The notes under the pieces were generated by a model, which was not told where the DNA came from, did not search any database, and was given only the letters and a program-made list of their open reading frames with translations. A stretch of 64,000 nt of DNA from Macropodus opercularis (taxonomy: Eukaryota; Chordata; Actinopteri; Anabantiformes; Osphronemidae), in assembly GCA_030770545.1 (NCBI GenBank), contig CM061097.1, positions 1,674,501 through 1,738,500 of the forward strand, given 5' to 3'. Made by a program: the position numbers and the translations under genes. Positions 40,639-53,300 of this stretch are shown here, piece after piece (positions within the stretch are counted from its first letter, which is position 1; each line of letters begins with the position of its first letter).

Positions 40639-40656
40639 TTGGTTGGTTGGTTGGTT
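40639..40656 (+). repeat. (TTGG)4 tetranucleotide repeat
   Basis: Four and a half perfect TTGG units. Short simple repeat. Confidence 0.9.
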
Positions 40657-43600
40657 CATTCTGTGTTGTGAAGGGAACCAGAAGTCAGAGACCACTGAGA
40701 CATCAGGGCTCCTCCCTTCCACTCCGCTATTAGATGGAAAGCATGTTTGATCACCACGTTCCAGGCCCTAAGGTGACAGTGGTACTACAAAGCCCTATGT
40801 CAGGTTCGTTCAGCCATTCATTCACCGTAGACACCGTTACTTACATATTTCACAAGTGTCAAAAATGATGCGGCTATACAGCCACAGGATAGTCTACGCC
40901 TGTAAGAAACGAGCAGTAAAACTAGCAACGTGTCATCTAAAAACGAATCGTCTTTTTACTTCATGTTATGTTCTGTTTATACATTATTCTCTATATCGGA
41001 TAGACAAAAAAAAGCACAACCGCAGTAGATGAACGGCTGCTGAGGTTCCCTGTGCTTAGTAGAATTTAGAGTCAATTTTCTTACAAACTGTAGCCATGAA
41101 CACCGTCAACCACGAGGCTACGGAAGAGCCTGGAACGACGAATGGACAGTTACTGGATTACAAAATGACAGTTTTTCGCACATTATGGCAGCTGCTTTGA
41201 GTACGAGCAAGTGTTTGTTTGTGGTAGGAGGGGGCACGTCTCTGTTGCAGATGGCGCAGCGTGTGGGTATATCTATGTGCTGGTGTGTTGAATTGGAAAT
41301 GGAGGTTTATAAGGTCACTGGCTAAAAGCTCTCCTCTGCCCTCTTAAGATAATGAAAACAGCAAAGCGGGCAGGGGAATCTAACCATTGCAAAACTGAAA
41401 CCGCACCGAGGAAGGAAGATGAATAACCTTGTGCACCAGTCCGCTGAATTCTTGGTATCAATGCCTTTTCAATTCGCTTATTTTTTGTAATCATCCAGGT
41501 CAAAAGGCAATTTCTGCACCCGTAGAAATAAATAAAACAAGTTGGCAGAAAATTAAATAGAACGGGAAACAAAGCAACGCCTGCAGCCACTACAGGAAAA
41601 AACAAGGGTAGAAAATCTCACATGAAAGCTAATTTCAGATAACATCAAGCTTTGCCATTAGACTAATTGGAATACACTTCAGTCTTCATACAGAAATGCC
41701 ATTAGCACTTAAAACATTTTGCGCAAAGGTTTTTGTGTGTAAACCATTATTTCCCATCTATGACTGTACCCAGACAATTAGATTTAGCAAACCTATTAAC
41801 CATGATTATGGCTGCTTTACCAAATTGTTTGTCAAAAGGTAAATATGAAATCTCAAAGTATTAAAACCTAAAAGTCCTTCCCTGTTGATGTGGTCACAGG
41901 CAAATAAAGACTAAGCCGTGAATGGGGGAGAGCAGGATCTATGGCTGGGCAGACTTCAGGGTGGATGGCAGGCAGTGATGCTGAATGGTAAAAAAAAAGA
42001 CCACAGACCCAAATTACAAAGCTACTTTTGTGAGCAGCGCGCTGCATCACAGAGGCGTTGACATCTGTCCTTGTTTTCCACCACTTAGATCCGCATTTTC
42101 ATGTTCTGTTTTTTACAGTTTTCCTTTCTACGCTGCACCGTGGTGGAATACGGGACTTTATTAACTCGTGATTGTGTGATACAGAGCGGTGTCAGTCACT
42201 GCTCAAGGTTATTGTGTGAAGTGGGTTCACATTTTATATGGTTCAGTAAATTAAATCAGCAGTACCAAATACTGAGTACTGCCATTTACAGCGTGACGCC
42301 GGCAGGAGTTTCATTCCAGCTATAACTCTCCGCTCTACAAAGTTAGTAACAACAGCCTTTTATGAAAAAGTAAACAAGTTGCTGTGGTTGTGCAGTGTGT
42401 CCCTCAAGGTTACATCGCATCCCAGCCTCCAGCGACATGGCCAGAGGTCTCATTTGTCTGGGGCTTTTGTCAGGGACAGATTCCTCCCGGCTATCAAAGA
42501 GACGGACGCTTTTACAAGGCGCTGGCAGCAGACAATGTGGCTTTCACGCAGTCCTCTTTCAAAGCACATGACAGGAGTTTGGGTCCACTCTGACAAACCG
42601 TGCAGTACATTCACTTTTGTTCAACAAGGCAATGCGGTTTCACCAGAAATAAAAAATAAACAGGAGTAGAAACAGTTTATTACCTTTAGAACCTTCCCTC
42701 TCAGACTAAAGCAGACACACAAGAAAGCGAGTAATGATATGCTTTAGGTCAATATTTTACACAATGATGCATTTTAGGAGGCACACCTCTACAGGGTATG
42801 TGTGAAACAATGGGTGTCATAACTGCCCCGTGTAGGTTATTAATCTTCCCTTGCCCTCTAATCAATCTGCTTCTCCCGTTGCAAACACTGGTTACATTCC
42901 CGCTTTAAAAGAAAGACCATCTTTCACCGTGGCACAAAAGGGTGGCTCCAGGATGGTGATGTCTCTTTTACACGAGGCAGCCAGGAGTAACAGTACAAAT
43001 CGGCTTCCTCAGGATGTTTTTAAATCAATGGCAGCAAGATTAAGTGGGGAAAATGTTACTGGGAGCGGATGTGTTGTCAGAACTGTGCAGCGGGGATTGA
43101 GAGGACGGCGTTTTTTCTTCCGCGGTTCGTCCAGATGTTTATGAATCAGACAAGAAAAGGGTTTCAGTCATTTAGTTTTCCACCTTCAGTGTCAAAAACG
43201 AACCAGTGGGTGATCACAGTGAACCACCTGGGTAACGGCCAGGCAGATTTAGGGACGAATCAAATCTAGGCAGGATCTGACTCCAGTAAAACAAATGGTG
43301 TGATGCCGACAACTGGGACCTATTTGAGAGGTATGTTGTGAAGTCATACTGTAGCGCTCAGCTAAAATTATTCTATAGACGACAGCGGGGGGGGGAGCAG
43401 CCACTACTCTTGTTGTTCCCTATTGAACAGTCATACGGCAGCAATTATTCAAAATCTTTGATTATCCTCAGAGACGCGATGCAATCACGGCTGAAAATCA
43501 ATTTCAAGGACATCAGGAAAAATCAAAAAACTAGCAGAATGCCAACAGGGCCAAAGGCTTGCACAAGAGACGGGAAGGGATTTTTTTTCCTCATCATCAT

Positions 43601-45084
43601 TTCGGTTTTCCCTGCTAAGACTAATCAGCCAACAACACCAGAGAGCTTGCCGTTCGTTAGAGCCAGATCCTGATCCTGCTCAGAGCTGCTAGTGATGTAG
43701 AGCCAGGTAGCATCCAATTAGTGCTTAGTGCAACTTAATGCAAAGTGCTGGCACTCAGCTCACCGCATCCAACTAGTTGTCATAGAATTTCCACGCTTCT
43801 ACTGTCAAATTCATAAACATTCACTGATTCGCTGTGCTTTTTCAAGGCACCATGAAGTTGAAATGAGACATTTCCATCAATGTTATGCCGTGTATGGCCA
43901 TTTTCTGCTAAAACAGATTGGCCTGATTACTGATGAGACAGCAGGCACGTCAGCAGCGGCTGCTTGATGCTTATTGACAACTGTGTTGCTTTACAACCAC
44001 ATTTACTCCTTTTACATACACAGCAATTTGTAATGGCGCAGGTTCCAAAGCTCTTTAATGGATGTAAAGCCAATGGAAAATGTCATTTAATTTCAAGAAA
44101 CCAGCAGTGTTAAAAAAAAACAAAAACAAATCTGGATGTGAAAATCCAGGATGTTCAAGAAGAATCATGCCTGTTCATATTTAATCAGTCAGCACTTGTC
44201 CAGATGCCGGACTTATCTCGTCCTGCTGGGAGCAGATTATTTTTATAATTGCATATTTAAATAGAGCATTAAAAACTGAACCCCACCCACAATCTTATTC
44301 ATAGGACACTAATCTGGTAGATGAAACATTTGCCAGAGACATTACAAAACAAGGGCTGATGGGTAATATTTTATGTCTCCATTTCATCCTTATCTGTCAT
44401 CTCATTTGCTTTGCTCTGCCTATGGACCGTAGGCTGTTGCAGGGACGGTCTCCACAGACTGTGGTCGCTGGCAGAGGATACACAATTGAATTTTGGAAGT
44501 GACATGGAACAAGACAAAGGGAGTGAGAGGGGGCTTCCTCCCTCCGTCTTCTTCCCCGTCAGGACTCCACGGGCGAACTGCCCTCACTTTTATAACAGCA
44601 TTAGCAGAGATCACGCAGCAAAGCAGTGGAAAATCCTCTCCACCATGTTTCCTCATCAGCAGTGTCTTCTCTCTGACCTCCACCTCAGTTTCAGTGATTC
44701 ATATGAATATGGAAGATGAATACGGGCCAACTTCTGAGGATACGCCAAATTCAACATGAGACAAGTTTGTCAACCATGAAATCGTCTTCACAGACAGAGT
44801 ATGGACAAATTTGGATTGGTTGGAGGAACTGTAATCCTTGGGAAGATTTGCTGAGCTTTATTTTATGTTCTAGGCCATAAAGATCAGGTAAATGCTATCA
44901 TGACAACCAGTATGAAGGAAAATGGCGGCCTATTATCCTCCATAATTCCTCTCTGGACATCCATCATCATTCAGCCTCAGATCAGGCCGCCCAGCAGTCA
45001 TCACAAGACAACCCCACAGTTGCGAAATCTGTAACCTGCTCTGCTCTTTGGCCTTTCTTGGTGATACTTGGCTCAGCACACTTC

Positions 45085-45102
45085 CACACACACACACACA
45101 CA

Positions 45103-45133
<31 letters not shown>
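45085..45133 (+). repeat. (CA)n microsatellite with one interruption
   Basis: About 24 CA units over 49 bp, broken once by a G at 45103. Frames crossing it that read THTHTH or CVCVCV are artefacts of the repeat. Confidence 0.95.
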
Positions 45134-45137
<4 letters not shown>

Positions 45138-46096
45138 CTCGTGGACCAGTAAGACTCTGTGAAGGCGTTACGCACCAATTAGGGCTAAGGCTGGCCAGGC
45201 TCAGGCTGAGGTTACACCGAGGCCTTGAGGAGGCCTGTGGGAGAAAACATATTGGTCCCTGGCTGTGAGTGTGTGTGTTTGTGGTTGTACAGGAGGTTTG
45301 TGTGATTGTGCATCTACGTTTGCCTGCACTAGCAGTGCTGGACAGCGATTCATACAGTAGCTTGCGTGAGCGTGATTTCTTACCATCATCACAGCGTTAC
45401 GACAAATATGCTCCTGCTTCATTCAGACACTGACACAAAGGTTTGATTTTACCTAATGTTCTGGTTCACCTCTTGGAGAAGCCTGATGTTGACACCGCTC
45501 TGTGCACAGGAGTGAGCATCACAGCTCGTCTCTGATATGACTTACTTCAGATACGCAGTTTCAATAAATAGTCTAATGCTGGTTCTGTAACAATTCAATA
45601 GCTAAACAATTTAAACTCACAGGTGATGTAAGCAAGATCATTTGTCTCCATTTAAGCAAGTGTGTTTCTTACATCTTATAAATTGAAATATTTTAAGACG
45701 CGCTTCACTGCATTACTGTATTTCGTGCTACATTTAATCATAAAATGTCTGTGTAAGGTTTCCTTCTATTCTTTGTGATAACTTTCATATCAGTCACATG
45801 GGTGTCTGCTGCTGTAATAACAGGATTTTATGTTCAAAATAAAACAGCAATACAGGAGAGAGAATATTAGCAAATGCTCTGAAGTCAACCCTCTGAGAAA
45901 TATCCGTTCTCTGCAGTGAATCTTGAGACTGTGTGTGATGATCTGCTGTGGTTATCTGGTGGATTCGGAGTCATGCCCTTTACTGTCCCTCTGTTATTTA
46001 CCCACACAGCTTGATAAATGTTTTGTCTGACCTTCTAAATTTGTTTTCCTTCCTCTTAACTGTGATTTTATTTCCCTTGGACAGGCCAGGCGGCCA

Positions 46097-46115
46097 GTGT
46101 GTGTGTGTGTGTGTG
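46097..46115 (+). repeat. (GT)n microsatellite, short
   Basis: A perfect GT run of about nine units next to a GGCCAGGCGGCCAG stretch. Confidence 0.9.
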
Positions 46116-47539
46116 CGCCTAGACTGTTTGTGCAGAGAAAATCAGAAACATATAATGTACTCTCACTGTAAATGACTCTCGTTAGTCCCCAATTTAAATA
46201 AACAAACCATTTGAGAAGCAAACGAAGCGAAACAGCCGTCGATAGCAGTGGTCTAACAGCCACTGACCATCCATCTTGTGTGTGTCTAGTTCAGCATGGA
46301 AAGAGTTAAGCTCGCCACGGGCCAGAGCAGAGTCAACACTGGCCACGGCTTGGCTGGCCTACGCTGCCAGATCAATATCTGCAAATAATAAATTAGCTCC
46401 CCAGAGGGGTCGCACTAAAGCTTCAGCAACACTGTCCTGGAAAAGTCCACAATTGGTGTGTGTGAGACTCAATAAGCCAGGTGAATGACTGCGCAGGGGC
46501 ACATCTTTAGCACTCCATAATAGAAAATTAATGGTGCTCAAATCAGCGCTGAGGGCACCCTGAGGGTTGTCTAATAGGCCTAGTTAGAACTGTCATCCCT
46601 CCCAGAGTTGCCTAAAATATCACATGCAAACACAGGGAGACACGAAGAAAGGGAAGAGACACAACATGTAAAGGCTGAGTGTGTGTTACCGTTGTAAATA
46701 ACATCATCAGAAATGAATCGGATTAGTACGTAATATTGAACCAAGGCCATTTGTAAATGTCAGTAAGAGAACTGCATCCCAGTCGGGGTCATTCTTTAGC
46801 TTGTCGAGGACCGTGTGTGTCATTGCTCTGTGTATTGGCTTGTTAGACGGTTCCTGGCTTCCTGTGTGGAAACACTGGCTTGGCAGCGTGAAGCGCACAT
46901 TTCCGCTCCTGACTCCTCTATCAGAGCTCGTTTTGAATATATTTCAGTGCTGGTTGTAGACAACTTGGCGCAACACCAGCTATCCTTCAAGTCTATACTT
47001 CAATATTTATATGATGTAGGTTTTGGTGCATTTTCCAGTTACACGTGCCATTAGTGTTGGTAAATCGTAGAAGTATTAAGTACAGCAGATGATCAAACGC
47101 TGTTCAAGCATAAACTTCCAATCCAGAGGACTATTTAAAGCAGATCTATACGGCCAGCAGGCTGGTAATGAGCCCTAAAAACACATTTGATCACTCATTC
47201 CAGCTGGTTTATTCCCCTTCCCCACAAACAACTATTAGATTCAATAAACACACTTCATATTGATCCTGAGCCACCCTGCAGCACGTGCACCTCGCTTACC
47301 TGCATGCAACAAGATTTATTACTTTTTAGTGGTGAGCAGGAACGAGGAGACGCACGCACACCGTCGAGGTAATGCTTAATTACACAATGATTTCTTGTCA
47401 GTCTAGCCCACAGCCCTTCAGTCTGTCCCCTGACCCCAATTTGCCTATGCAGTAACATCGGGGGGTTGGGATGTGGGGAGGACTCGTCTCTCCTCCTATG
47501 CCTCACACGTCTAGACTTCCGCAATGACACTGAACTTAC

Positions 47540-47652
47540 CCACACGCCGCAACACTGCCGTCCTCCAGCGCAAACAGAGTGTGTCGCTCTCCACAGGCCA
47601 CTTGAGATGTTTTCAAAGATGATGGAAGATTCTGGAACAAACGCGGTGCCAG
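47540..47652 (-). CDS. RCC1-repeat protein, internal coding exon A (partial gene)
   Basis: This 113-nt internal exon on the minus strand encodes 37 codons plus the first two bases of a glycine codon. It begins in phase 0 after a strong acceptor (a T-rich tract ending TTTTTTTCCAG) and ends in phase 2 at the donor GG|GTAAGTTC. The peptide starts LAPRLFQNLP and contains VACGERHTLFALEDGSVAAC, which is the classic core of an RCC1 blade: ACG-x-x-HT, then L-x-DG-x-V-x-x-CG. Members of the RCC1 superfamily form seven-bladed propellers that act as GEFs, ubiquitin-ligase substrate modules or ciliary scaffolds. The motif resembles the first full blade of HERC-type proteins (GG-x-HS-x-FLLEDG-x-VY-x-CG), but RPGR-like or other members are not excluded. 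No start codon lies in this exon, so at least one exon is missing upstream. A 183-codon frame covering the same bases in another phase is a shadow. Confidence 0.85.
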
Positions 47653-48618
47653 CTGGAAAAAAACAAAGTTCCCAGTGAGGTGAAGAGGCTCTGTAGTTAA
47701 GTTGCTGTACTCCATCAACCGTACAAACATCCCAAAGACGGGCTGCTACCGTGGATCCTCTCAGTGCAGATGAAGAAAGAACAACAGAAGAAAAAAGAAA
47801 CGGCATACTCCTTTATGGCGCTGTGCTGTGTAGTTGTGATGTTTTAAAGTCCCTGTGTGCATGTCTGCCTGTCTGTGTGTGTGTTCATGCCAGTGCCACA
47901 AAGCAAAAAATGAAACAGCCTATGAGAAGAAAAGAAAGCCTGGTTCCTCATCATGCGCTTGTTAGCTTGTCCAATCTATGGCAATCAGCACAGTCCCAGG
48001 GGTTGAAAGACACAAGATGCAGGGGAAAGGGAAGCCGAGGCTGAGGAAAAGATCAATACTGCACTGTGAAGTGTGGGCTATTTACTCTCCATTGATCTGA
48101 TGATGCTGGAGAAACACCTCAGTCGGCTATTAAATTGAGGGTATAAGTCTACTGTGCACGGCGTTTTCCCTTCCTCTCTCTCTTTCTTCACCCCAAGGTC
48201 AAGAAAAAGCTAAAAACATCCACCAACAAACAAAAATGGATTGCTTGGGCCAGGGAAAGTAATTAATCTGCGGTAAAATGGCAAGGGAACAGCCACTAAC
48301 TACCCATCTTAAGTGAAGTTTTGCTCAGAGCGACAAGAGACCCATGGCAGCATAAGGATGAACTACTAGAGGACACCGTGATAAATACAGAAGAGCTTCA
48401 GTGCAGCTACTTTAAGTAGACGATTTCCACCTGCACAGACTGTGAGAGGAAACCAGAGAAAGTTCACAGATAGTTACGCAGGCCTCCGTGCAGCAGGGCC
48501 ACTCACGGAGGTAGGTAGGCAAGATAAAAACGCCGCGTGCGGTCGCAGGGCAGGCCCAAGGCCAAGACAGGTGGACGACGTGCAGTGGTTCCAGCAGATA
48601 CTCGAGGCCATTCCTCAC

Positions 48619-48706
48619 CTTGAACAGCACGACATCGATGTAATTAAACTTCCAGTGATTCAGTGGAGGTTGATGAGTTGAAATGCTACACAGATCACAC
48701 ACGAGG
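48619..48706 (-). CDS. Candidate exon just upstream of RCC1 exon A (weak)
   Basis: A consensus donor TTCAAG|GTGAGGAATGG follows an open minus-strand frame containing LNHWKFNYIDVVLFK that ends in phase 0, as needed to join RCC1 exon A about 970 bp downstream. The possible acceptors (…CCCTTCAG or …CTGTGTAG) have poor pyrimidine tracts, so the 5' boundary given is only approximate. The plus strand is also open over the same bases, so coding on either strand is unproven. No family is recognised. A conserved non-coding block would give the same appearance. Confidence 0.12.
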
Positions 48707-48954
48707 AACTGAAGGGTTCATGTTATGTACTTAAGCGCTAAGTCATTCAATCGAATTCTACGGTGATAAAAGGGAACCTATAAAAATCGCCCTCTTCACT
48801 CGTGCACCCAGCGGCACAGTGGCCAACGTCAGGATGTCTTGTGACGTGAAACTTTCTTCTTTGCTTCCTTCTTCAGAGGTGCAGCCTTATTGACTGTGTG
48901 GCTGTATTACAACAAGCAGTCTCTAATGACTCCCTGAAGACCTCTCTATCCCCC

Positions 48955-48971
48955 CTCTCTCTCTCTCTCTC
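48955..48971 (+). repeat. (CT)n tract
   Basis: A perfect CT run of about eight units, preceded by a C run and followed by CGCTCGCTC. Polypyrimidine simple sequence. Confidence 0.9.
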
Positions 48972-49305
48972 GCTCGCTCTGAGCCTTCCTTCTCCGCCTG
49001 CTCTTCAGGCTCCAGTTCAGCAGCTAATTAACCCTCTCTAATAGCATAGATTACATTAGCTTTGAGCGGCTCGCACCCTCCACCGGACTTGCACTGCCAC
49101 ACAATGAACCCAGCCTTGCTTTACAAATCTCCCCCTTCACAAGAGCACAATTATGAATTCAAACAACTTCTTATCCACACTCAGTCATCCGGGGACAGAA
49201 GCCCTCCCCTGCCACCCACCTCCCAGGCCTTCATGCTGCGAGTAATGAGAGAACTGAAGAGAGGAGACCACACAACACGATGGCCATGATGGAGAGTAGG
49301 ATATC

Positions 49306-49330
49306 GGGGGGGGGGGAGGGGCGGGCGGGC
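49306..49330 (+). repeat. G-rich tract with possible quadruplex
   Basis: A run of 11 G is followed by AGGGGCGGGCGGGC. This gives at least four G-runs of three or more with very short loops, the textbook pattern for a DNA G-quadruplex. Whether it folds in vivo is not known. Confidence 0.7.
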
Positions 49331-50281
49331 CGCTATTGGGTAAATCGGGGAGGTCACTAAAGGTGTTTCTTTGGGTGAGCCCACAGAAGCCTAGTGATAA
49401 CCCTCCATCTTACCGTTCCCATTCAGAGCAGAATGGAATCTTAATTACTGTGGGCGGATGGAGAGAACGGAGAGTACCAGAACCAAATGGAGGTTTACGC
49501 TTTAAGTGGTCAAAGAAGGGGAATTAGGCACAAGGATGAATGACTTAAGCCACTAGAAGCTGTTTTCCACACATAAAAAACACATTTCACAAGTCTTGAT
49601 TACGCTTTTCAGTTCCCTCGCCACGTCTGTCAAATAAAATTGCACATTGTGATGGATCAGAGTGCTTAATCAGTGAGTCCGACCGATCACAAGGGACCCG
49701 TCACGTCTAAAAATACACCTCTCTTGGTGGGACAGGCGAAAGTATTCTGCACCGAGCTTTAAAAATATGCGACGCTACTGTGGTTGGTTACTCGTCTTTG
49801 ATGCGATGGAGCTGAATTGTAAGAGCGCCGTCGCCATTAAACCGCAGGAGTCCGACTACAAAGTAAGAGTGTTCAAACCAATGTGCTTAGGAGGAGAGGA
49901 AGGAACGCTGAATCAATAAGAAAAATATATTTTTTAATTGGATTTTTTTCCCCCTCATATGGCACTTACAGCACTAAGTGGCATTTTAGGAGCGATAATG
50001 AGATGTGATATGAGTGTGGTAAAAAAGATGAAATAGAGAAGTAGAGCATGGAAGGAATTGATGTAATCTGCTCCGTATAAATGTAAATTGGTACATTTGT
50101 AGTGAAAGGACATTCTCATGTTTCTTTGTCCGAACAAGTAATTTTCCCTCCATCCCTCCTCTGTAAGCCTTGCCATAGCAGCACTTTCTGCAGCACAGAG
50201 CACTCTCCTTTCTATTTCAATAGGACAGCTCATTTGCTAGACTCCTAGCCCGAACTGCTGACTGGCTTTTTCAAGGCTGTG

Positions 50282-50284
<3 letters not shown>

Positions 50285-50324
<40 letters not shown>
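50285..50324 (+). repeat. (TG)20 microsatellite
   Basis: The longest perfect dinucleotide run in the window, 20 TG units. It is likely to be length-polymorphic in the population. Confidence 0.97.
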
Positions 50325-50326
<2 letters not shown>

Positions 50327-53300
50327 GACTGACGTGAGTGTGCAAAGGCTTGTGGTAGAAGAGAGAGAACAGAGAGAAAACGGCTTGAAAGGAGGATGGG
50401 AAAAATGCAGGGAAAGAGCGAGAGAGAGGGAGAACACATTGTATCATTAAAGCACTCAGAGATCATTAGATATAGCGTATAAGGGATCTGCTACGCAAGG
50501 TCAGGGCTGCTGTGTTTTTCTAGGTCGACAGAGGAGCAGTAAAACCATTCTAATCAGCTGCTCCTCTCTCTCCCCTCCCTCTCAGGATGGTGTGGATTAC
50601 AGCCCGGTTTATCCAAGCCTCTGTATGTATTTACTAACATTATCAAGGCTTATGAGCCAAGGACAGGGTGGACCACACAAAAGGCAAAAAAGCTTTGAGC
50701 TCGACATTTGCCTCATTACGGGGTAAAGTTGTTAAAAGTGTTAGCTCCCGCTCTCGCTCCCAAGGATGTGCACGGCTGCTTTAACAGGTGCAAGTTCTGA
50801 TTACGGCTCTTAACGCGAGGTTTAGCAACTGTGTGTGTGTGTACTAACCAGCAACACATGTATCCAACAGAACCATCAAACTAGACTGAAACATAAACAC
50901 TCAAATAAAATCGAACCGTGGCACCAGCTCACTTCTCATGCATCATAAACAGATTTAGTTTGAGTTTATGCCCAGACGTGTAAACAGATGTTGCAAACCT
51001 TCACTCCTCATGTGACTGAGATCCAGCGAAGGACAAGCTGCCGCTGGCCCTGGATGGGAAGCAGGCGATGCCGCTGCTAATGTGGCATGTTCATCAGGAC
51101 AGTGATGGATAGCTTTAAAACAGACCCTGAGCTTTAAGGAGATGAATGTCTCGCATGGCTTCTTACTCAGCACTTTGGCCTTTCCCCTTCTCATTGCACG
51201 TTTTATTACATAAACACCCTCGACCGGCGTGAGATGGACATTAGCAAAGCCTGTCTGGAAAATGGACCGAGCTAAAGCCCGTCAATCAAATATGGTCCAG
51301 TAACATCTGCATTGTGCACCGTCATCCAGCTCGTTGGTGCTGGGTCAGTGGAATACGGGCTAATGACAGAAAGGTCTCCGTGTGCTTGTCGGGGCAGAGA
51401 AAAGACAGCGACAGAGAAAGAAAGAAAGCCTCTCCTGCTCTCAATCCTATCATTAGGCTAATGTTTTTTATCAGGCACTTCAAATGTCAAGGCATTGCTA
51501 GATTTAGTGTAAACTTAAATTCCATTACCTGGCAGGCATTAATTGCTAACTGAGCCCGGGGATCTTTCCCCAAGGGCCTCTGTGTTTCCTCTCTGTCATC
51601 TGGCTAACTATTCTGTCTAGACTAACTTAGAGCACCGTAATCCACCATGGGGATCAATAAACTCCACATAATTCAGCTCCAATAATGAGCTTTCACTTCA
51701 ACACAAGCTCCAGCCCACTTCCCAAGGAACCGGCAGGGGCGTAAAATGATAATGTAATTATTAAAAGGACAGACAAAATGAGTAAGCACTTTCACACAGA
51801 GGGGGAGGGCGAGCCCGGCCTCAATTAGACACACTTAAAGCTATCATTGTTATTCAAGACAAAGCTAATCAAGGAGGAGATACGGGGACATCCATTTCAG
51901 CAGGTAATGAAATGACGCTCACTGGCTCTCCCATTTCCCCAGGCTCGTGATGTTATAAAGGCCGCCCTGCAGTCACGCGTCAGCGGGCGCTCTTTAATGG
52001 ACTGCAATAGATGTGGTTTTATCCACCAATCACAGACACAGAGGAGGGGACTTGGAATGGAGGAATGTAATGGAGGAGTTACCTAATAGCAACACATAAA
52101 ACCATAAGTGTGAGGGATTATTTTACACCTGTAGTTTCCATTAGTCGTTGAGGAATAGAGAAGTTACATTTTGTATGTGTTGCGGTTATTGAAGCCGCTT
52201 TCATTCGAGAGGAAAGATTTAAATAACTGTAATGCGAGCATTTCTTCAGGCTACTCTTCCCACGGCATCCCAGCCTCCTTTTAGCAGACCAGCACGAGAG
52301 ATGTGGTGTATGACAATGTAAGGTTTGACCTGGGGCCTTATCTGCTAACTACGGTTTCTCTAATTACACGCATCCTTGAACTTCAGTGAAATCAGGAGAA
52401 GCTAGTTTGTTTTTTACACCCAAGTGCTCCTAATTCATCTGCAGGCTACAGAAGGTCCAGGGTGGATAAATCAGGCCTTTACGGAAGGTTTGCTCCTACT
52501 GTTTATCTGCTGGTGACATTTGCTGCACAGCCCCAACCGCACCGTAATTACCCCACTTATTCACTAAACAGGAATCATGCCTGGCAGGAACCCCCTGCCA
52601 CAAAGGTTGCAGGACTTAAGGCTATATTCTGTCTCCAGAGTTCAATTGCCGTGGCTTCATGAAAGGACTCCATTCATTTGAACATCAGCATGGGTTCACT
52701 TTAGCGTGCTCTAAAAGGAGATGGGGGCTAAACTCGCTCGCCTCAATAGCCAGAACAAAGAGCATCGTGGCGGATGATGAAGTTCGAGCTGGCTGCGCAG
52801 CCGCTCCTAATGCACGGCACACCTTGGCACATTTCGAATGTCACAATTCCCGCGGAGGACTGGCATTTGAGCGGAGTCTCCTGGCCCTGAAGCCCACTCT
52901 CTAGGAGTGGATAGCTATCCATAACCTGATGGAGGAGACGGTGACAGGAAAACCACAAAAAACAAGGCGCTATCATCCACATTCACATCGTATTGGGTAT
53001 TTAATGAGGAAGTAGTTTATTTCTATTCCATTATAATGTCCTCTGCAGAGTTTCTCTCCTCTATCCTCCAGCCATTGTCTGTGGATGTATATTGTCTTGT
53101 GAACAGATCCAAATTCAGCTTAACGACTGCCAATTAAAACTATGGATTTTATGTTTCTCCGCCGCTTTTTGTTAAACTCTTTGGAGGTCTGCAGTTCTGC
53201 GCGGTCTTATCTGTCAGACACAGTGAGCACAGATGGATGACGAGTGACGAAGGGGTATTTGGTTGAAGTTGTGCGGTAATGAGTGTCACGTGACTCCCAC

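Larger units (their letters stand above)
19266..47539 (-). other. Large phase-2 intron of the RCC1-repeat gene (about 28.3 kb)
   Basis: The matched phases of the two RCC1 exons imply one intron of 28,274 bp, unless a cassette exon with a multiple-of-three length was missed. The 5' splice site is GG|GTAAGTTC and the 3' splice site is TTTTTCCCATCAG. No second gene with recognisable domains was seen inside on either strand. Contents noted: an imperfect tandem array near 21.8 kb, a possible conserved block near 22.7 kb, a diverged direct-repeat pair at 31.07 and 32.64 kb, a CTCF-like site at 29.15 kb, homopolymer and dinucleotide tracts, and an AT-rich stretch at about 27.2-27.6 kb. The rest is unremarkable unique sequence. 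The size and content would suit an intron hosting distal regulatory elements, which is inference. Confidence 0.7.

Noticed and set aside
47255..47806. Minus-strand open frame of 183 codons
   Set aside because: It covers RCC1 exon A in the wrong phase and runs through its intron borders, so it is a shadow.
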